Assembly: GCF_900102625.1 (NCBI RefSeq)
Contig: NZ_FMZC01000011.1
Location: forward strand, 124,001-188,000
DNA length: 64,000 nucleotides
Source: Paracidovorax valerianellae
GTDB lineage: Bacteria > Pseudomonadota > Gammaproteobacteria > Burkholderiales > Burkholderiaceae_C
Direction: 5' to 3'
The notes below the pieces were generated by a model. It made no database searches. It was not told where the DNA came from and was given only the letters and a program-made list of their open reading frames with translations. Shown in pieces: positions 63,407 through 64,000 of this stretch. The translations under genes were made by a program, and so were the position numbers. Positions within the stretch are counted from its first letter, which is position 1. Every line of letters begins with the position of its first letter.

Positions 63407-63967
63407 ATGTTGCGCTTTTTCCTGATCTTCCTGACCCTGCAGCTTTCGATGTTCGGCATCAACATGCTGGGCTGGGTGCAGCAGCACCTGGTGCTGCCGT
63501 GGACGGCGCTGCTGGCGCGCATCTGTGCCACGCTGGTGACATGGTTCGACAGCTCTGCCGCTGCGTCGGGCAAGGTGCTCTGGAACCAGTCCACGGGTTT
63601 CGGCGTGTCGATCGAAGCGGGCTGCAACGGCATCGAGGCGTGCATCGTGCTCTTTGCGGCCGTGCTGGCGTTTCCGGCCACTTGGCGCCACAAGCTGATG
63701 GGGCTGGTCGCCGGGTTCGTGGCCGTGCAGGCGATGAACATCGTGCGCGTGATCAGCCTGTTCTACCTGGGGCAATGGAACACCGCCGTCTTCAACTTCG
63801 CCCACGAATACCTCTGGCAGGCGCTCATCATGGTGGACGTGCTCATCGTCTGGCTGCTGTGGGTGCGTGCGGGCAGCCGCCAGGGTTCGGCGGGTTCGCC
63901 GCCCAACGAGCCGCCGTCCGCGCCGCCGGCCGTTGCACCGTCCTCCTCCGCTGCCGTTCCAGCCTGA
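63407..63967 (+). CDS. xrtH: Exosortase H
   Basis: A 186-residue multi-spanning inner-membrane protein. The exosortase catalytic triad is visible: Cys in SIEAGCNGIEAC, Arg in AMNIVRVISLFYLG and His in FNFAHEYLWQ. Its short length and motif context fit exosortase H (XrtH), the type dedicated to IPTL-CTERM proteins. It should cleave and transfer proteins such as the RCC1-repeat product at 31629-34838. The C-terminus after the last helix is a Pro/Ser/Ala tail. ATG 63407 starts the first helix (MLRFFLIFLTLQLSMFG). Confidence 0.88.
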   Translation: MLRFFLIFLTLQLSMFGINMLGWVQQHLVLPWTALLARICATLVTWFDSSAAASGKVLWNQSTGFGVSIEAGCNGIEACIVLFAAVLAFPATWRHKLMGLVAGFVAVQAMNIVRVISLFYLGQWNTAVFNFAHEYLWQALIMVDVLIVWLLWVRAGSRQGSAGSPPNEPPSAPPAVAPSSSAAVPA

Positions 63968-63980
63968 TCCGCGGCCCCGC

Positions 63981-64000
63981 ATGCGCCGCGCCGCCAGCCT
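63981..64000 (+). CDS. Start of a further gene, cut by the window edge
   Basis: An ATG 13 bases after the exosortase stop opens MRRAAS before the sequence ends. XrtH genes are commonly followed by an exosortase-associated membrane protein, so this may be that gene; too little is visible to be sure. Confidence 0.3.

Overview
The window reads as chromosomal DNA of a high-GC betaproteobacterium of the family Comamonadaceae (Acidovorax-like). This is inferred from the gene content (LysR-, Bug- and Liv-type transport genes, a PHA-granule-region protein, GspA/GspB, CoA-dependent aromatic metabolism) and from nine copies of a short intergenic repeat with the fixed layout GGCCTCC-N23-TTGCTAT-N7-ATAGCA. 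No rRNA, tRNA, CRISPR array, transposase or integrase was seen.

Layout. 0-7.5 kb: a DJ-1/PfpI-like protein, then a LysR regulator divergent from a tight five-gene set (pirin, YcaC-type hydrolase, amidohydrolase, DoxX protein, MFS exporter). 7.7-8.7 kb: two small heat-shock proteins. 8.8-21.7 kb: a molybdopterin oxidoreductase, an ABC binding protein, ArgE, an M20 amidohydrolase, a DUF2817 peptidase-like protein, a chemoreceptor, acyl-CoA-binding protein, a PHA-region protein overlapping a lipoprotein aminopeptidase, 3-methyladenine glycosylase I, an unrecognised protein and a 56-residue basic protein. 21.8-29.0 kb: a six-gene operon (monooxygenase/reductase, MarR, enoyl-CoA hydratase-like, acyl-CoA dehydrogenase, CoA ligase, RidA) that fits aerobic CoA-dependent 2-aminobenzoate degradation. 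29.1-35.7 kb: a cyclopropane-fatty-acid-synthase-like enzyme, a DUF1840 protein, and a duplicated LprI/P5-like segment that brackets a large RCC1-repeat surface protein ending in an IPTL-CTERM signal. 35.7-47 kb: two Bug-type binding proteins, a PaaK-like ligase and a complete Liv-type ABC transporter preceded by an acyl-CoA synthetase.

47-64 kb: GspA and GspB, another ABC binding protein divergent from a Crp/Fnr regulator, a second chemoreceptor, a cupredoxin-like protein translationally coupled to a GGDEF/EAL protein, an RluF-type pseudouridine synthase, a PL1 pectate lyase, HtpG, a small AT-rich island holding a peptidoglycan amidase overlapped by a secreted small protein (candidate toxin-immunity pair), and exosortase H at the right edge.

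Two links stand out. Exosortase H at the right edge is the expected processing enzyme for the IPTL-CTERM protein 29 kb away. The intergenic repeat has entered two genes of the aromatic-CoA operon and is translated in both.
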